A DNA stretch of 64,000 nt, taken from positions 23,673,642-23,737,641 of the forward strand of contig CM043791.1 in NCBI GenBank assembly GCA_023974075.1. The letters are read 5' to 3'. Shown piece after piece: positions 1-10,099 of this stretch; positions within the stretch are counted from its first letter, which is position 1, and each line of letters begins with the position of its first letter. The notes beneath the pieces are model-generated. The model ran no database searches, was not told where the DNA came from, and saw nothing but the letters and a program-made list of their open reading frames with translations. Made by a program: the position numbers and the translations under genes. This DNA comes from Chaenocephalus aceratus. Taxonomy: Eukaryota > Chordata > Actinopteri > Perciformes > Channichthyidae.

Positions 1-92
1 AGCATGAGTACAAACAACCACATAGTAAGGCAATATCAGCAGGCAGGCAGTAGTCAACACTTTGGAGAGGATTTAGTTTAAATCGAACCAAC

Positions 93-793
93 CTGAAAAC
101 CTCTCTGACATGATTGAGCAGGTCTGGGCCGATTCCATCTCCAGGTATCAAGGTCACAGTGTGTCTGCCTCCATACTTTGCAGGAGGGGGCTGAAACATG
201 TTATATTATTAACTGAACTTAAAAAGGACCAAACTGTTTTTTTTTACCCAACTACAAATCACCTGTATGTTGCTGCATAATAACACATTGTGGGTGTTCA
301 TATTGTTCCCTGATGTTCAGAATAAAAGACTAGTCCACTAGCCTAAAAGAAAACAGTTTAAATATGCACAATATCATCTATATTGTTTAACATTTTCCAG
401 AATATTGTCCATTTAAAATAGGCACTGTTAACGAACAGCTACTTGTAGCAAACAAATGCTCTTGTTTTCTTTTTTATTAAAATACAAAGACACAGCATTT
501 GATTTCAGTACAAATTATGTCAATATGATGTTTCCATGTGAAGTATATTAAAAAAATAATAGTTTTTATAATAAGTTAAGGATAGCAATGCTTAATCGAC
601 TTATCATGCACATCCCAAGTTACGATGATACAATATGTTAAGATTGATTATCAAACTTTCACTTTCAAACTAACAACAGTATATATAAACCTTTCCATAG
701 ATTTCATACTTTAGTGAAAAGAAACAAATAGTGGCTTACTTTGTATGTGTTGACAATTTACATAATCTATAGGTAATTGCTAACAACTGCTTC

Positions 794-827
<34 letters not shown>

Positions 828-2029
828 GTTGTTGTTGTTGTTCATATGTTATTAAATAACTTGAATGTTGGATAATGAATTATTGGGCAAGAAAATGCAA
901 AATCTCCAGTACAGTTCAGCAAAGCAAAGCACCAAGGACGTGATGTGTGACAGTAATGTAAAGCAGTAATAAATTGATAGTGTTATCTAGGGCTGGGCAA
1001 TATATCACTTTGTTGTCGTTGCCATCACATTGCTGCATTTGCTGATTTTTTATATTGCGAGTAAAGAACGATCTTGTTATTAAACTACTAAGACAGATGT
1101 AGTCAGTGTTTGTTTGACATCTGCATCCATGACATGCAGACAAGACATGCAGTAATATAAGCAGCAATAATGACAACAGTTTTTGTGTTATTTCAGATTA
1201 TAGATTTGTTTTCCTACATCACACAGCCCTAGAATGATAAATGTAATGGTGTGTTGTTTGTGAAGTCATGAAATGATGTTTAGTCAAACACATCAGAGTC
1301 AGTTACTTACAATGTTGTCTCCCTGTTTGTTGAAAATGGACACCAAGGAAAGCAGAAAAGAGAGAAAGTTAAGTTTGGAAGCCACATAAAAGAATCCAGG
1401 TAGTAAGGAGGCATCATAACTATCCTCCCCCAAGAGAGATATATGTAACACCCCCCAAAACATCTACCAAGGGTACCTTACTACTCCCAAAGTTAATCCA
1501 AAGCCATAAAGTTGGGAAATACAGTATAATGAGCAGTGGTGATTTTTATTAAATTACTCATACAATTTATATTTAAATGGGCAAAATCACATCTACTCAT
1601 TCTAATAAGATTAAACCCCACAGATACAATCTGATTTACTCACATTACGTGAGCTCCTATTCCTGTGACTTGTCAGAGTTGTCCCAAATACCTGAAATAC
1701 AGAAAAAGAGAGATGCATTTCATTATCAGAGGGTCTGCGTTATTTAGCACAACTGTAATGCAACACACTCTTCAATAGGTGCAGTTTAAATTATGTCAAA
1801 GAAGCATGCTATAACGTTATGATTTTTAGCATATGACCTTGTCTTCAGACAACATAGTCTAAGAGTAGAATAACAACACTCTCACACAGAGCTGGAAAAA
1901 CACCAACGTTTGCAACTGATGTGACAACAGCGATGTGTCTTGTCTTACTTTAACCGTGTTTCCGAAGCGTCCACCCCAGAAAGGATTAAAGATTTTGGAC
2001 ATGGAGAGCACAGCACTGTGGGCAGCCAT
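93..2029 (-). CDS. idh3g: NAD-dependent isocitrate dehydrogenase gamma subunit, 5' part (four coding exons)
   Basis: Regulatory subunit of the mitochondrial NAD-isocitrate dehydrogenase complex (isocitrate to 2-oxoglutarate, TCA cycle). Reading the minus strand, coding exons are 2029-1949 (27 codons from ATG at 2029), 1691-1644 (16 codons), 1322-1311 (a 12-nt microexon, GDNI) and 190-93. The last exon reads [20 protein letters not shown] followed by [12 protein letters not shown], the hallmark N-terminal block of IDH3 subunits; the KYGGRHTVT form points to gamma rather than alpha or beta. All junctions are GT..AG and keep the frame; the second exon needs the downstream GTGAGT donor at 1643 rather than the weaker GTAATG. 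The N-terminus lacks acidic residues over about 25 residues, as expected for a mitochondrial presequence. The gene continues past the left edge. Exon calls are direct reading; the function is from the family. Confidence 0.9.
793..842. repeat. (TTG)n microsatellite
   Basis: About 16 TTG units with a single interruption near 826. Simple repeat inside an idh3g intron. Confidence 0.95.
987..1232. mobile_element. Small hAT-like MITE
   Basis: A roughly 246-bp segment begins CTAGGGCTGGGCAATAT and ends ACACAGCCCTAG, so its ends form a short inverted repeat (CTAGGGCTG / CAGCCCTAG). The GGGCTG terminus is common among hAT-type non-autonomous elements in fish. No clear 8-bp target duplication is visible, so the superfamily is inferred. 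Confidence 0.45.
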
Positions 2030-2253
2030 CTTGATTCTGAAGCAGTGGTCGCTTGAACGAGATTAGGCTTGTGCTCGCGCGATAGTTACAATGTTATTGT
2101 TTTACGGGTTTTAATTTTTGTAACCCACACAACCCAGATCATACATGTCTCACATACAAATTAAATAAAACAATACGAAGGTCATCTGAAAAAAAACGTG
2201 TTTAATTGTGTCAAGGACAATTATAATATAATAATAATAAGAGGGGCAACAAC
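2030..2253. promoter_or_regulatory. Putative idh3g promoter and 5' UTR
   Basis: Immediately upstream (minus strand) of the idh3g ATG. It contains a short CG-containing stretch (around 2050-2085) and then AT-rich DNA up to the end of the large inverted-repeat element at 2254. No TATA box or transcription start can be assigned from sequence alone. Confidence 0.35.
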
Positions 2254-2689
2254 AATCCGTGTATCTACCGTCCAATTGTTTTTCTTTATTAAACACGTAA
2301 ACGGAAGAGCGTCTGAGAGGCGTTTTTGCTTTTTGCTTTTCACCTACTAAATGGTCAAATGGTCCTTGAAGCGAGGGGCGGGGCGAAACTCACGGAAGTG
2401 ATTTCAAAACAAAAGCACTCGTTTGCTAAAATCACATTTGAATCACTACAGTATCCTGCTGAAGGACCGGTGATTATTATAAACAAGGGGAATTTAGCGA
2501 TCACAACGAAAACGGCCAAGACACACATTGAGCCCAGAAAATTGATGTTATTAAGGGCTGTAAATATAATAAGCCTATGTCTAAAATGAACAACATTGTT
2601 AGGAGATTTAAACTATAGGCTACTGCGATTCTGCACTGCGGTCACTCCGCCGTCTCTCGCGTTTGTTTTTTCAAATCAGCTGCTCTTCC

Positions 2690-3400
2690 TGCTATATTTG
2701 ACGAGTGATACAAAAATGTTTTACCACAAGTTCTTAAGAAAACTGACTCTGTTGGACTCGGTTCTAGTTTGACTTCTACCAGAAATAAAATGAAGTACTT
2801 TTGCTGTGTACTTTGTGAGTAATCCTCTATCAGTCCCCTCCATAGTAAGCTACATAATGCATGTTTTTCTGCTATCTTTGATGAGTGATAAAAATATAAT
2901 TTTACCATTAGTTCTTAATGAATTTTCATTTCATTTCAAACCTTTATTTAACCAGATTGGTCCCATTGAGATCATGGATCTCTTTTTCAAGGGAGACCTG
3001 CAAAATTCAAATTCAATGAAATTGATACTGTTTGACTTTGTATTAGTTAGCCTACTACTTACAATACATTGAAGTACTTTTACTGTGTATTGTTTGAGGA
3101 ATACTCTGTCAAAGTCCCCTGCTGAGAACACAATCAAGCCACTTCTGCTAAGTTTGATGAGGGCATTCTTTTTTGTTGCCATTAGTTATTCGTGAGATTG
3201 ATCCTGTTGGACTCAGTACTAGTGAAACTACCCCCACAAGTACTATGAAGTACTTATTGTGTACTTTTCCAACAATCCTCTGTCAATGTCCCCTCATGAG
3301 AACAAGAATGCATGTTTCTCTGCTATTTTGAATAAGCGTTAAAAAAACCTTTCTTCATGAGACTGATATTGTTGGACAGAGTATTTTAAGAGGATGGTAG
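2690..3400 (+). repeat. ~177-bp tandem units in the left arm
   Basis: Three to four diverged copies of a unit that runs TGCTAT(A)TTTGA(T/C)GAGTGATA, a poly-T/ACCA(T)TAGTTCTTA step, GTTGGACTCAGTACTAGT, TGAAGTACTT..TGTGTACTTT and TCCTCTGTCAATGTCCCCTC. The GAAGTACTT landmark recurs near 2791, 3071 and 3248; the last spacing is about 177 bp and the first is longer because of an inserted LINE tail. The right arm has only about one full unit plus a partial one. Confidence 0.7.
2926..3001 (-). mobile_element. 5'-truncated LINE 3' tail (same family as the LINE at 4996-8455)
   Basis: In reverse complement this ~75-bp stretch reads ..CAGGTCTCCCTTG, GAGATCCATGATCTCAATGG, ..AATAAAGGTTTGAAATGAAA, which matches the 3' end of the nearby LINE at about 8370-8455. 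It is a severely 5'-truncated insertion in the opposite orientation, sitting inside a tandem unit of the left arm. Confidence 0.7.
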
Positions 3401-3445
3401 ACTGCACACTGACACACGTCACTCTTGTTGGCCTCTTATGATGCT

Positions 3446-4196
3446 CAGGGTTGCCAACTTTGGGTACCTGGCTGGAGTGAGATTTTGATATCATGGGTTT
3501 AATTACACATATGCGCACTAAATGACTGCTATCGTGTCAGTAGCGGGACCTTAGCATATATATAGGATATATATACAATATATACAAATACACAATATTG
3601 GATACAGACTATAAAGGGCACAAAGTTTCATTCACTAATGAAAGTCAAACACGTTTTTTCCACTGTTTTATTGTGTGCATAGGCCTGTCGCGATAAGCAA
3701 TTAATTGACTTATCGTATGATAAATAAAAATGATCTCGATAAATTTCCATTTACATGAGGATGTGACTAGCAGTTTGAAAGGATGTACTTGAATTATTAT
3801 TATTATTATATATTATCATTATGTCAGTGTTCTAAAATGGTCATACAACGGTGCCGACAATATTATCGTTTATATATATTATATATATATATTATATAAT
3901 ATTACTTTTTTTTATCATTTCTACTGGATCTTAGATCTGCGCATGCGCAATACGGGCCGGGGATTGACCAACCGTCTCCCACTGCTCTGCTGTCTGTTGT
4001 TAACGTTGTTAAGAGTGGTGGGGGCGGGGAGGGAGCGACTCGACAGCTTGAGCAGCTGTCAACTCAACATTGTAAATAACTAACCAAAAACGATCGCCGG
4101 TTCATCTTGTTTTTGGCGTGAGAATAGTTTGGGCAGCGTGAGATTGAGAGTGAAAGCGTGTGTCACACGCCAGATGCGTGAGAGTTGGCAACCCTG
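3446..4196. mobile_element. CAGGGTTGCC-ended non-autonomous DNA transposon (hAT-like), nested
   Basis: 751 bp bounded by perfect 14-bp inverted ends CAGGGTTGCCAACT (3446) and AGTTGGCAACCCTG (ending 4196). It interrupts the left arm of the large inverted repeat, because arm homology stops at TTATGATGCT before it and resumes after it. The interior carries AT-rich stretches, a CCTGTCGCGATAA motif near 3684 that resembles the end of another fish hAT-type MITE, and a GC-rich patch at 3940-4060. No coding capacity. The expected 8-bp target duplication is not intact; the right flank begins a palindrome instead. Confidence 0.6.
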
Positions 4197-4202
4197 GTTA
4201 TA

Positions 4203-4248
4203 ATAATCAAAGACAGCAGCATCAGATGCTGCTGTCTTTGATTATTTC
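4203..4248. repeat. Perfect palindrome at the right flank of the nested MITE
   Basis: AATAATCAAAGACAGCAGCATC is followed within one or two bases by its reverse complement GATGCTGCTGTCTTTGATTATT. The second half is the expected continuation of the inverted-repeat arm (partner sequence near 10175-10200); the first half is an inverted copy of it. Confidence 0.85.
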
Positions 4249-4320
4249 TCAGCCGCTAGTTCGTCAGAGATTCTTCAGTCTCATCAGCCTCATCCTTCCA
4301 TCAGTCCCCTGCAGTCAACG

Positions 4321-4689
4321 CATCAGCCTCCAGCACACTTCCAGTGTCTGACTCCATATGATAGTGTCCTGATGCTGTAAGGGTGAAACCCCATGATCAC
4401 AAAATGACCCAAGGAGACACCCATGAGTGCCAAGGACCTCATATTATGTCTGTCATTAATGTTACATCACCCATTATAACAATTTGCTTTCCTTTTTTTT
4501 TTCTCTTCTCTTAACTAGTCCTGTCTTTAAGTATGTTACGGATGCTGTTTGTCTGCTCATTAATCTGCCTGTGAGTGTTTTCAGCTGTGTGTGTGTTCAT
4601 GTAAAGAAAGTCCACATAGTGTTGTTTGGGCCCCCTTTTTCCACCTGCCCAGTTGTGCTGTGGCAGGGACCTGCTTCCACTTGTCTTGT
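4321..4689. other. Unassigned DNA upstream of the LINE
   Basis: Between the recognisable left-arm homology and the GC-rich repeats that precede the LINE open reading frame. It includes a T-rich stretch near 4491-4505. It may be the start of the LINE 5' UTR, but no boundary or target duplication could be found. Confidence 0.3.
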
Positions 4690-4995
4690 GCTGCTGTCCT
4701 GGCGAGATTTTACCCCGGGGGACGTAACGGAGAGACCGGGGCGGCTTCGCGTTCGGGCTGCGGCCTGCTTTACACCTGCTGTAGCGGAGGCCTGTATCCA
4801 CCTGCTCCACCTGTCGTGCTCTACGGTGCCGAGGACGTTTTACCACGGGGATATCGCTGAGAGACCGGAGCGCCTCTACGCCTCGAGCTGATCCTGCTTC
4901 GCCTATCCTGCTGTACTGAGGAGGTTCTGCACCGGGGATATCGCGAGGAGAACGGAGCGCCTCCACATTTCGGGCCTGCTTGCACGCCTATCCGG
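4690..4995 (+). repeat. GC-rich imperfect tandem repeats, putative LINE 5' UTR
   Basis: Three related units start near 4702, 4831 and 4920. Each has a core of (G)TTTTACC/TGCACC + CGGGG + GATATCG or GACGTAACG + GAG + ACCGG/AACGG + AGCGCCTC, then a CCTGCTT(..)CGCCTATCC-like end. CG content is far above the surrounding AT-rich DNA. The position directly ahead of the endonuclease-RT reading frame suggests promoter monomers of the LINE 5' UTR; that role is inference. Confidence 0.5.
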
Positions 4996-7900
4996 ATGCT
5001 CTGCTGGTCTGGGAAAATGGCCCATATCGGGATTCTGCTGTGCCTGTTAACTGTTTTGGACTATGAGAAGATCTCTAGTCACCCTGAGAAGACTACTGGA
5101 TTCAGGTCTGTTCTGCCACCCGCAGTGGGCATCCCCTGCAAAGGTTCGGATGTGTTGCTCAAACAATTACCGGTTGCCTTGTCACAGTCAATCTGCTCGA
5201 CAAAATATGTTTGTCTTTTTTATTTTCCTGCGATGATGGTTCCTCAGGACTGCTTCTTAAGCTCTAATCACACTCTCGCAGACTTTTCCGGTGTTTCTAA
5301 ATTAGATGACAATGTATGTGTGTCATTTAAGAGGAAAAGATGCCTGGTTTTGTTGTTGTTATTACTGTCAGGAAATGTACAACCTAACCCTGGTCCGCCC
5401 AGTAGTAATAGTCAGATCGCTACTCCTGCTGATTTTAAAGCTAGGTCTGGGTTGGGTTTCATCCACTTGAATGTACGCAGTCTGTTAGGTAAACTAGATT
5501 TTGTCCGTATCTGGGCAAAATCGACTGACGCTGACGTCATTGTCTTATCTGAAACATGGCTAAATAAGTCTATTTTGGCCTCTGACATTGCCTTAAATGG
5601 TTTTAATGTGTATCGTACCGACCGGCCTAATAAAGGTGGTGGCGTTGCAATTTATGTTGAGAATAAGTTCAGTGTAACCACATTAGTTTCCAAATCGATC
5701 AGTAAGCAATTTGAATTTTTAGCCTTAAATATAGAAGTGGCAAAGGGTCAAAAAGTCATGGTGGTGGGCTGCTACAGACCCCCCTCAGCTGTCAAAGACT
5801 CCTTGTCTTCACTAGCAAATCTTTTATCACAACTAGACTACAAGGAAATAGTGCTACTTGGAGATTTTAACTGGGACTGGTTAACTGCAGTGTCAGAGGA
5901 TTTTAAAAACCTTTGTATCTCATTGAATGTTACTCAGATTGTGGACAGTCCTACTCGCCCAAATATTAAGTCCCCTAATAAATCCTCCCTAATTGATCTC
6001 ATTTTAACTAATGTTCCCCATAAATATTCTTCTGTGGGAGTATTTGCAAATGATCTGAGCGATCACTGTGTTGTAGCCACAATTAGGGACACTAAGGTCC
6101 AAAAGGTTAAACCTCGCATTATCATCAAGAGAGACATAAAACATTTTGTGGAGCAGGGTTTTGTGCATGATCTGTTTGATTTTGATTGGGGTAAAATCGA
6201 TCTGTGTGCTGATGTGGAAACCGCATGGTCTTATTTTTATCTTGGTTTTATGGAGATCATTGATAGACATGCACCCCTGCGTACATTTAGAGTAAAGGGA
6301 CGAGACAATCCTTGGTTTTCTGCTGAGCTGTCTAGTCTCCTTCATGAGAGAAACAAGGCCTGGGCAAAGGCTAGGAAATCAGGCTCAGAGGTAGAGTGGC
6401 TGCGTTTTAGGCAGCTAAGGAATAGCTTCACTTCAAATGTCAAAAGTGCAAAGTCGAAGTACTATTTGTCAGTTACCACAGAAAACCTAAATAATCCTAG
6501 GAAATTTTGGAAAGCAATAAAATCGATATCAACCGGTGAGATCCGTAATGAGCTACCTCCGTGCCTCACCACAGCATCTGGCTCTATATCGGACAAGGCC
6601 ACTATGCTAAATTGCTTTAATGAGCACTTTGTGTCCTGTGGTTCTCTATTTGATTCTGTCACTAACTCTGCTTCTGTAAACACTACAGTATGTGACTCTG
6701 AACAACGTGGTCTGGAAAACCCTTTCAGTTTTACCCCTTTTACTGTTGATGTTGTTCATGAAGCCTTATCTAAGCTAGATCCTGGGAAACCGGCTGGCCC
6801 GGACAACTTAGAACCTTTCTTTTTAAAGATAGCTGCAGATTTTATTGCTCCACCTCTTACTTCTCTTTTTAGCCTCTCCCTCAGCACAAATACAATTGCA
6901 AAAGTATGGAAGTCTGCTTATGTCTTGCCTTTACTGAAAGGAGGGGAGGCAACTATTTTAAATAACTATAGGCCAATCTCTAAATTATCAGTTCTGGCTA
7001 AGGTTCTTGAACGCCTAGTGAGTGAACCGGTAAAGGAGTTTTTATGTACAAATGACATCCTGTCTAAACATCAGTCAGGCTTCAGAAAGAAACACAGCAC
7101 CATCACTGCCACAATGAAAGTGGTGAATGACATTACTACTATTTTAGATAATAAGCAGAGTTGTGCAGCTCTGTTTATTGACCTTTCCAAAGCTTTTGAC
7201 ACCGTTGATCATCGCATCTTAAAGCAGAGACTACTCAGTATTGGCATATCCATGCAGTGGGGTGGTTTGTGAACTACCTCTCTGAAAGGTCCCAATGTGT
7301 TCATTTTGATGGTCTGTCTTCTGAATGGTTAAACATTTCTAATGGTGTACCACAAGGTTCTGTTTTAGGACCACTTTTATTCTCCATATATATTAACAGC
7401 GTAGGTGATAATGTGGATGAAGCTACTTTACATTTTTATGCGGATGACACTGTGATGTATTGTGCAGGTCCCTCCATTAAAGAGGCTGTTGTTAAATTAC
7501 AGGCTGTTTTTAACACTATTCAGACTCAGTTCTCTGAATTAAAGCTTCTTTTAAATGTGGATAAAACCAAGGTAATGCTCTTTTCAAAAGCAAAAAAGAC
7601 ACCAGAGCCTGTTTTAGATATTGTAACTACGCAAGGAACAAAACTTGAAGTTGTTGCCTGTTACAAATACCTAGGTATCTGGCTTGATGATTGTCTCTCT
7701 TTTAAACTTCATGTCAATAACCTGCTTAAAAAACTGAGGGTTAGGCTAGGTTTCTTTTTCAGAAACAAGTCCTGTTTCTCGCTTGAGGCCAGGAAAAGGC
7801 TAGTCACTGTGACCTTTTTACCTGTGCTGGACTATGGTGATTTGCTGTATATGAATGCACCTGCCCATTGCCTGGTCAAGTTAGAGATGCTGCGTATCAC

Positions 7901-8296
7901 AGTGCACTGAGATTTGTGACAAACTGTAAAGCATTAACCCATCACTGTACCCTGTATGCAAGGGCTGGTTTGCTTTCACTAACTGTACGGAGGCTCAGTC
8001 ACTGGTACATTTTTATATACAAAGCCATGTTAGGGAAACTTCCATCTTATATCTGCTCCCTGATCTCACGGAGAATTGTAAGTGGCTACTGCCTGAGATC
8101 GAATGCTGTGGTTTTATTAAATGTGCCAACTGCTAGGACTGTCTTAGGGAAGACAGCTTTTAGATGCGCAGCTCCTCTGTCTTGGAATAGTCTGCAAATT
8201 AAATGGAAACTGAACAATCTGGTGCCACTAAATGTTTTTAAAGCTCGGTTGGATGCGAGTCAATCAGAAGCTATTGGTACCTGTTTATGTGGATAA
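4996..8296 (+). pseudogene. LINE endonuclease/reverse transcriptase ORF, two frameshifts
   Basis: The first frame (4996-7272) reads a Leu-rich segment ending GNVQPNPGP (residues 126-134), then an AP-endonuclease domain (FIHLNVRSLLGKLD, LSETWL, GGGVAIYV, CYRPPS, LLGDFNWDW, SDHC) and the first RT blocks (GPDNLEPFFLK, NYRPISKLSVLAKVLERLV, HQSGFRKKHST, AALFIDLSKAFDTVDH). It is broken near 7255-7265. The second frame (to 7910) continues with WFVNYLSERSQ, GVPQGSVLGPLLFSIYIN and FYADDTVMY, the RT catalytic box. A second frameshift near 7870-7890 moves to the last frame, ending at 8296 with LSWNSL. A pseudogene copy, unlikely to be active. Confidence 0.85.
5371..5397 (+). other. 2A-like motif in the LINE ORF
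   Basis: Encodes GNVQPNPGP directly after a poly-leucine stretch and 25-30 residues before the endonuclease domain. It resembles the D(V/I)ExNPGP ribosome-skipping motif reported at the same place in other APE-type LINEs, but the Asp and Glu are Asn and Gln here. Skipping activity is uncertain. Confidence 0.6.
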
Positions 8297-8461
8297 TTAT
8301 GTAAATGATGCTGTATGATGTCCTTTTGTTGTTCTGTTTATGCTTTTATGTTTCATGTGGAACCTACTTGAACAGGTCTCCCTTGTAAAAGAGATCAATG
8401 ATCTCAATGGGATTTTATCTGTATAAATAAAGGTTTGAAATGAAATGAAATGTAAATGAGC

Positions 8462-9134
8462 TGTGTGGTTGCGCCAACATCATTGGCTGCCCATCTCCTG
8501 GTCCGCCACTGAAGATGGGGATTGGATTGACGTCGTCCAATGCAGCGCACAGCCGGGCACACCTGCTGGGGAGGAGTACAAAGGCTGCGGACAATCATCA
8601 CTCTGGAGGCTCTGCTGCGATCAGACGCCTCATACCTTTTGCTCTTGTGTCATGGACACTACAGACTGTGTTTGGTGCAACATATGTGTTTAGTGACGAG
8701 TGTCAACATATGTATTCAGTGTCGAGTGACAACTTATGTGCTTAATGTTGAGTGTCTAGAGTAGCTTAGTTAGAGGGTAGAGTAGTTTAGTTAGTGTTTA
8801 GAGTAGATTAGGATTTTGTGACTGTTGCTTTTAGTTTAGCTGTGTGTTTTGTCTAGACTCCCTTTTGTTAGTTGTACCACTCTTGAAGTGAGGTTTTGTT
8901 TTGTTCTCTATTTAGTATATTCGTATGTATTTTCCCTGTATGCCTTTAGACTCCTTTTGAGTCCTCCCTTAGTTTGGTTATCTGTCAACCTGTGCCCTTT
9001 TGGCCCTTTTGTTTGTTTCAGGCTGCCTGCCTGCCATTTTGTTACACCTTGCTTTATAAATAAATCACCTATAATTATACTAATCTGGTCGTGTCGTGTC
9101 CCTTTCTTACCCCTAGCAAAGAGGGAACGTAACA
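8462..9134 (+). mobile_element. Possible solo LTR
   Basis: About 670 bp starting with TGTG and ending GGGAACGTAACA, with a late polyadenylation-like AATAAA near 9059 and a T/C-rich second half. That layout is LTR-like (TG..CA ends, signal near the 3' side). No target duplication, primer-binding site or second copy is seen, so this remains tentative. Confidence 0.3.
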
Positions 9135-10099
9135 AAGTATAACAATGTAAAGTCCTTTTCCTGCACCATTTTAAGGCTTCAAAACAGGCATTTTTACTGT
9201 ATGTGTTTGGAGAAATGACACAATCAATGGCCCAGAATTGTACTTTATAAACTCTGAATCTTGTGGTGCTTGAAGACATACACATGGTTACGCCGGCCAG
9301 GTTATATATGTCTTTTTTGGAGCCCTTTTTGCAATATTTATTAAAATGTCACTAGTTATTTAAACAAACCACGATCTGAGGATAATACAAGCAACCATAA
9401 AACACCCTTTTACAAGAGCCATGGAAGCCCATGAAGAATGTATCCTTTCAAAAATCTTTTCAACTGCTGTAAGTTAGGGCACTATCTGTGCAGAACCTAT
9501 GGTGCAGACATGTTTTAATATTCTTCATTTGCAGTATTTTTTTAAAAAGTGTTCAGAAAGACTGCATCAATTATATGATATAATATCAATATTTTTATTA
9601 ACTAACCAAAGTCAATTTAAATAGCGGGCAAAATGGGTTAATTGCCATGCATCTGGTGTTTCATATAGTTTACGTTCAATTTCAACAATTTTTAGGCAGA
9701 AAAACGTATATTGACTAAACCTTTTTTAATAATTTACTATAATTTCGAAAGGTTTTTGTGAGAAATCATTTCAAAAGTAAATTTCATTTTATATTTAAAT
9801 TTGAAATGTTTTGCCACACAACATTATTAATGTATACATTGTTATGCATTTTTTAAAATTATGAATCAATTTATTTTATTGTATTTCCTTGAGGCTGGGG
9901 AAGATATCCATCATGTAGTTCAACATGCAAATGTTCTAATGCAAGTAAGTATAAATATAACATGGAAAAGAAATAAAATAGGTTTAATAGGAGGATGTGG
10001 ATTTATTTTTCTCTCACCTTGTAATTACACAATCAAACCATCTATAATTTAGCTCTGGCCTTCACTCACAAAACATTTTTTGTTGAATTTGACAAATTT
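9135..10099. other. AT-rich interior of the inverted-repeat element, nothing recognised
   Basis: Strongly AT-rich, with only short random open frames and no transposase-like protein on either strand. It may be original internal sequence of the large element. Confidence 0.4.

Larger units (their letters stand above)
191..1310. other. idh3g intron 3, non-coding
   Basis: AT-rich intron on the minus strand between the 12-nt microexon and the PPPAKYGG exon. It holds a (TTG)n microsatellite and a small hAT-like MITE, listed separately. I see nothing else recognisable. Confidence 0.7.
2254..4320 (+). repeat. Left arm of the large inverted repeat (with insertions)
   Basis: Matches the reverse complement of about 10100-11024. 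Landmarks shared in order: the AATCCGTG terminus, the segment with GGGGCGGGGCGAAACTC, GAGCCCAGAAAATTGATGTT, GTTAGGAGATTTAAACTATA, the GTTGGACTCGGTTCTAGT unit, TTTTAAGAGGATGGTAGACT, and TTGGCCTCTTATGA at about 3428-3441. Weaker homology resumes after the inserted MITE (CTTTGATTATTTCTC, CCATCAGTCCC). This arm is longer than its partner because it holds extra ~177-bp tandem units, a LINE tail and the 751-bp MITE. Confidence 0.75.
4996..8455 (+). mobile_element. Degraded CR1/L2-group non-LTR retrotransposon (LINE)
   Basis: One reading frame, broken twice, carries an N-terminal hydrophobic segment with a 2A-like motif, an apurinic endonuclease domain and a reverse transcriptase. The 3' end has AATAAAGGTTTGAAATG followed by short GAAATG repeats, a microsatellite-type tail typical of this group. 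It lies inside the large inverted-repeat element, plus strand. It could belong to the Rex1, CR1 or L2 clade; I cannot place it more finely by eye. Confidence 0.85.

Noticed and set aside
2326..2589. 87-aa plus-strand frame in the left arm
   Set aside because: It lies entirely within the inverted repeat and its counterpart in the right arm is broken, so it is not a conserved protein.
4484..4966. Overlapping 135-151 aa frames upstream of the LINE
   Set aside because: They fall in the GC-rich tandem repeats; GC-rich DNA gives long random frames. No ORF1 domain was recognisable.
5371..5397. 2A-like motif as evidence of a virus
   Set aside because: The frame continues directly into a LINE endonuclease and RT; 2A-like motifs are known in such LINEs. 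No viral genes are nearby.
4996..8296. Host gene with EN/RT domains
   Set aside because: Two frameshifts, a microsatellite tail and position within nested repeats mark it as a decayed retrotransposon.
9861..10052. 63-aa frame in AT-rich DNA
   Set aside because: No domain, no splice support, inside the mobile-element interior.
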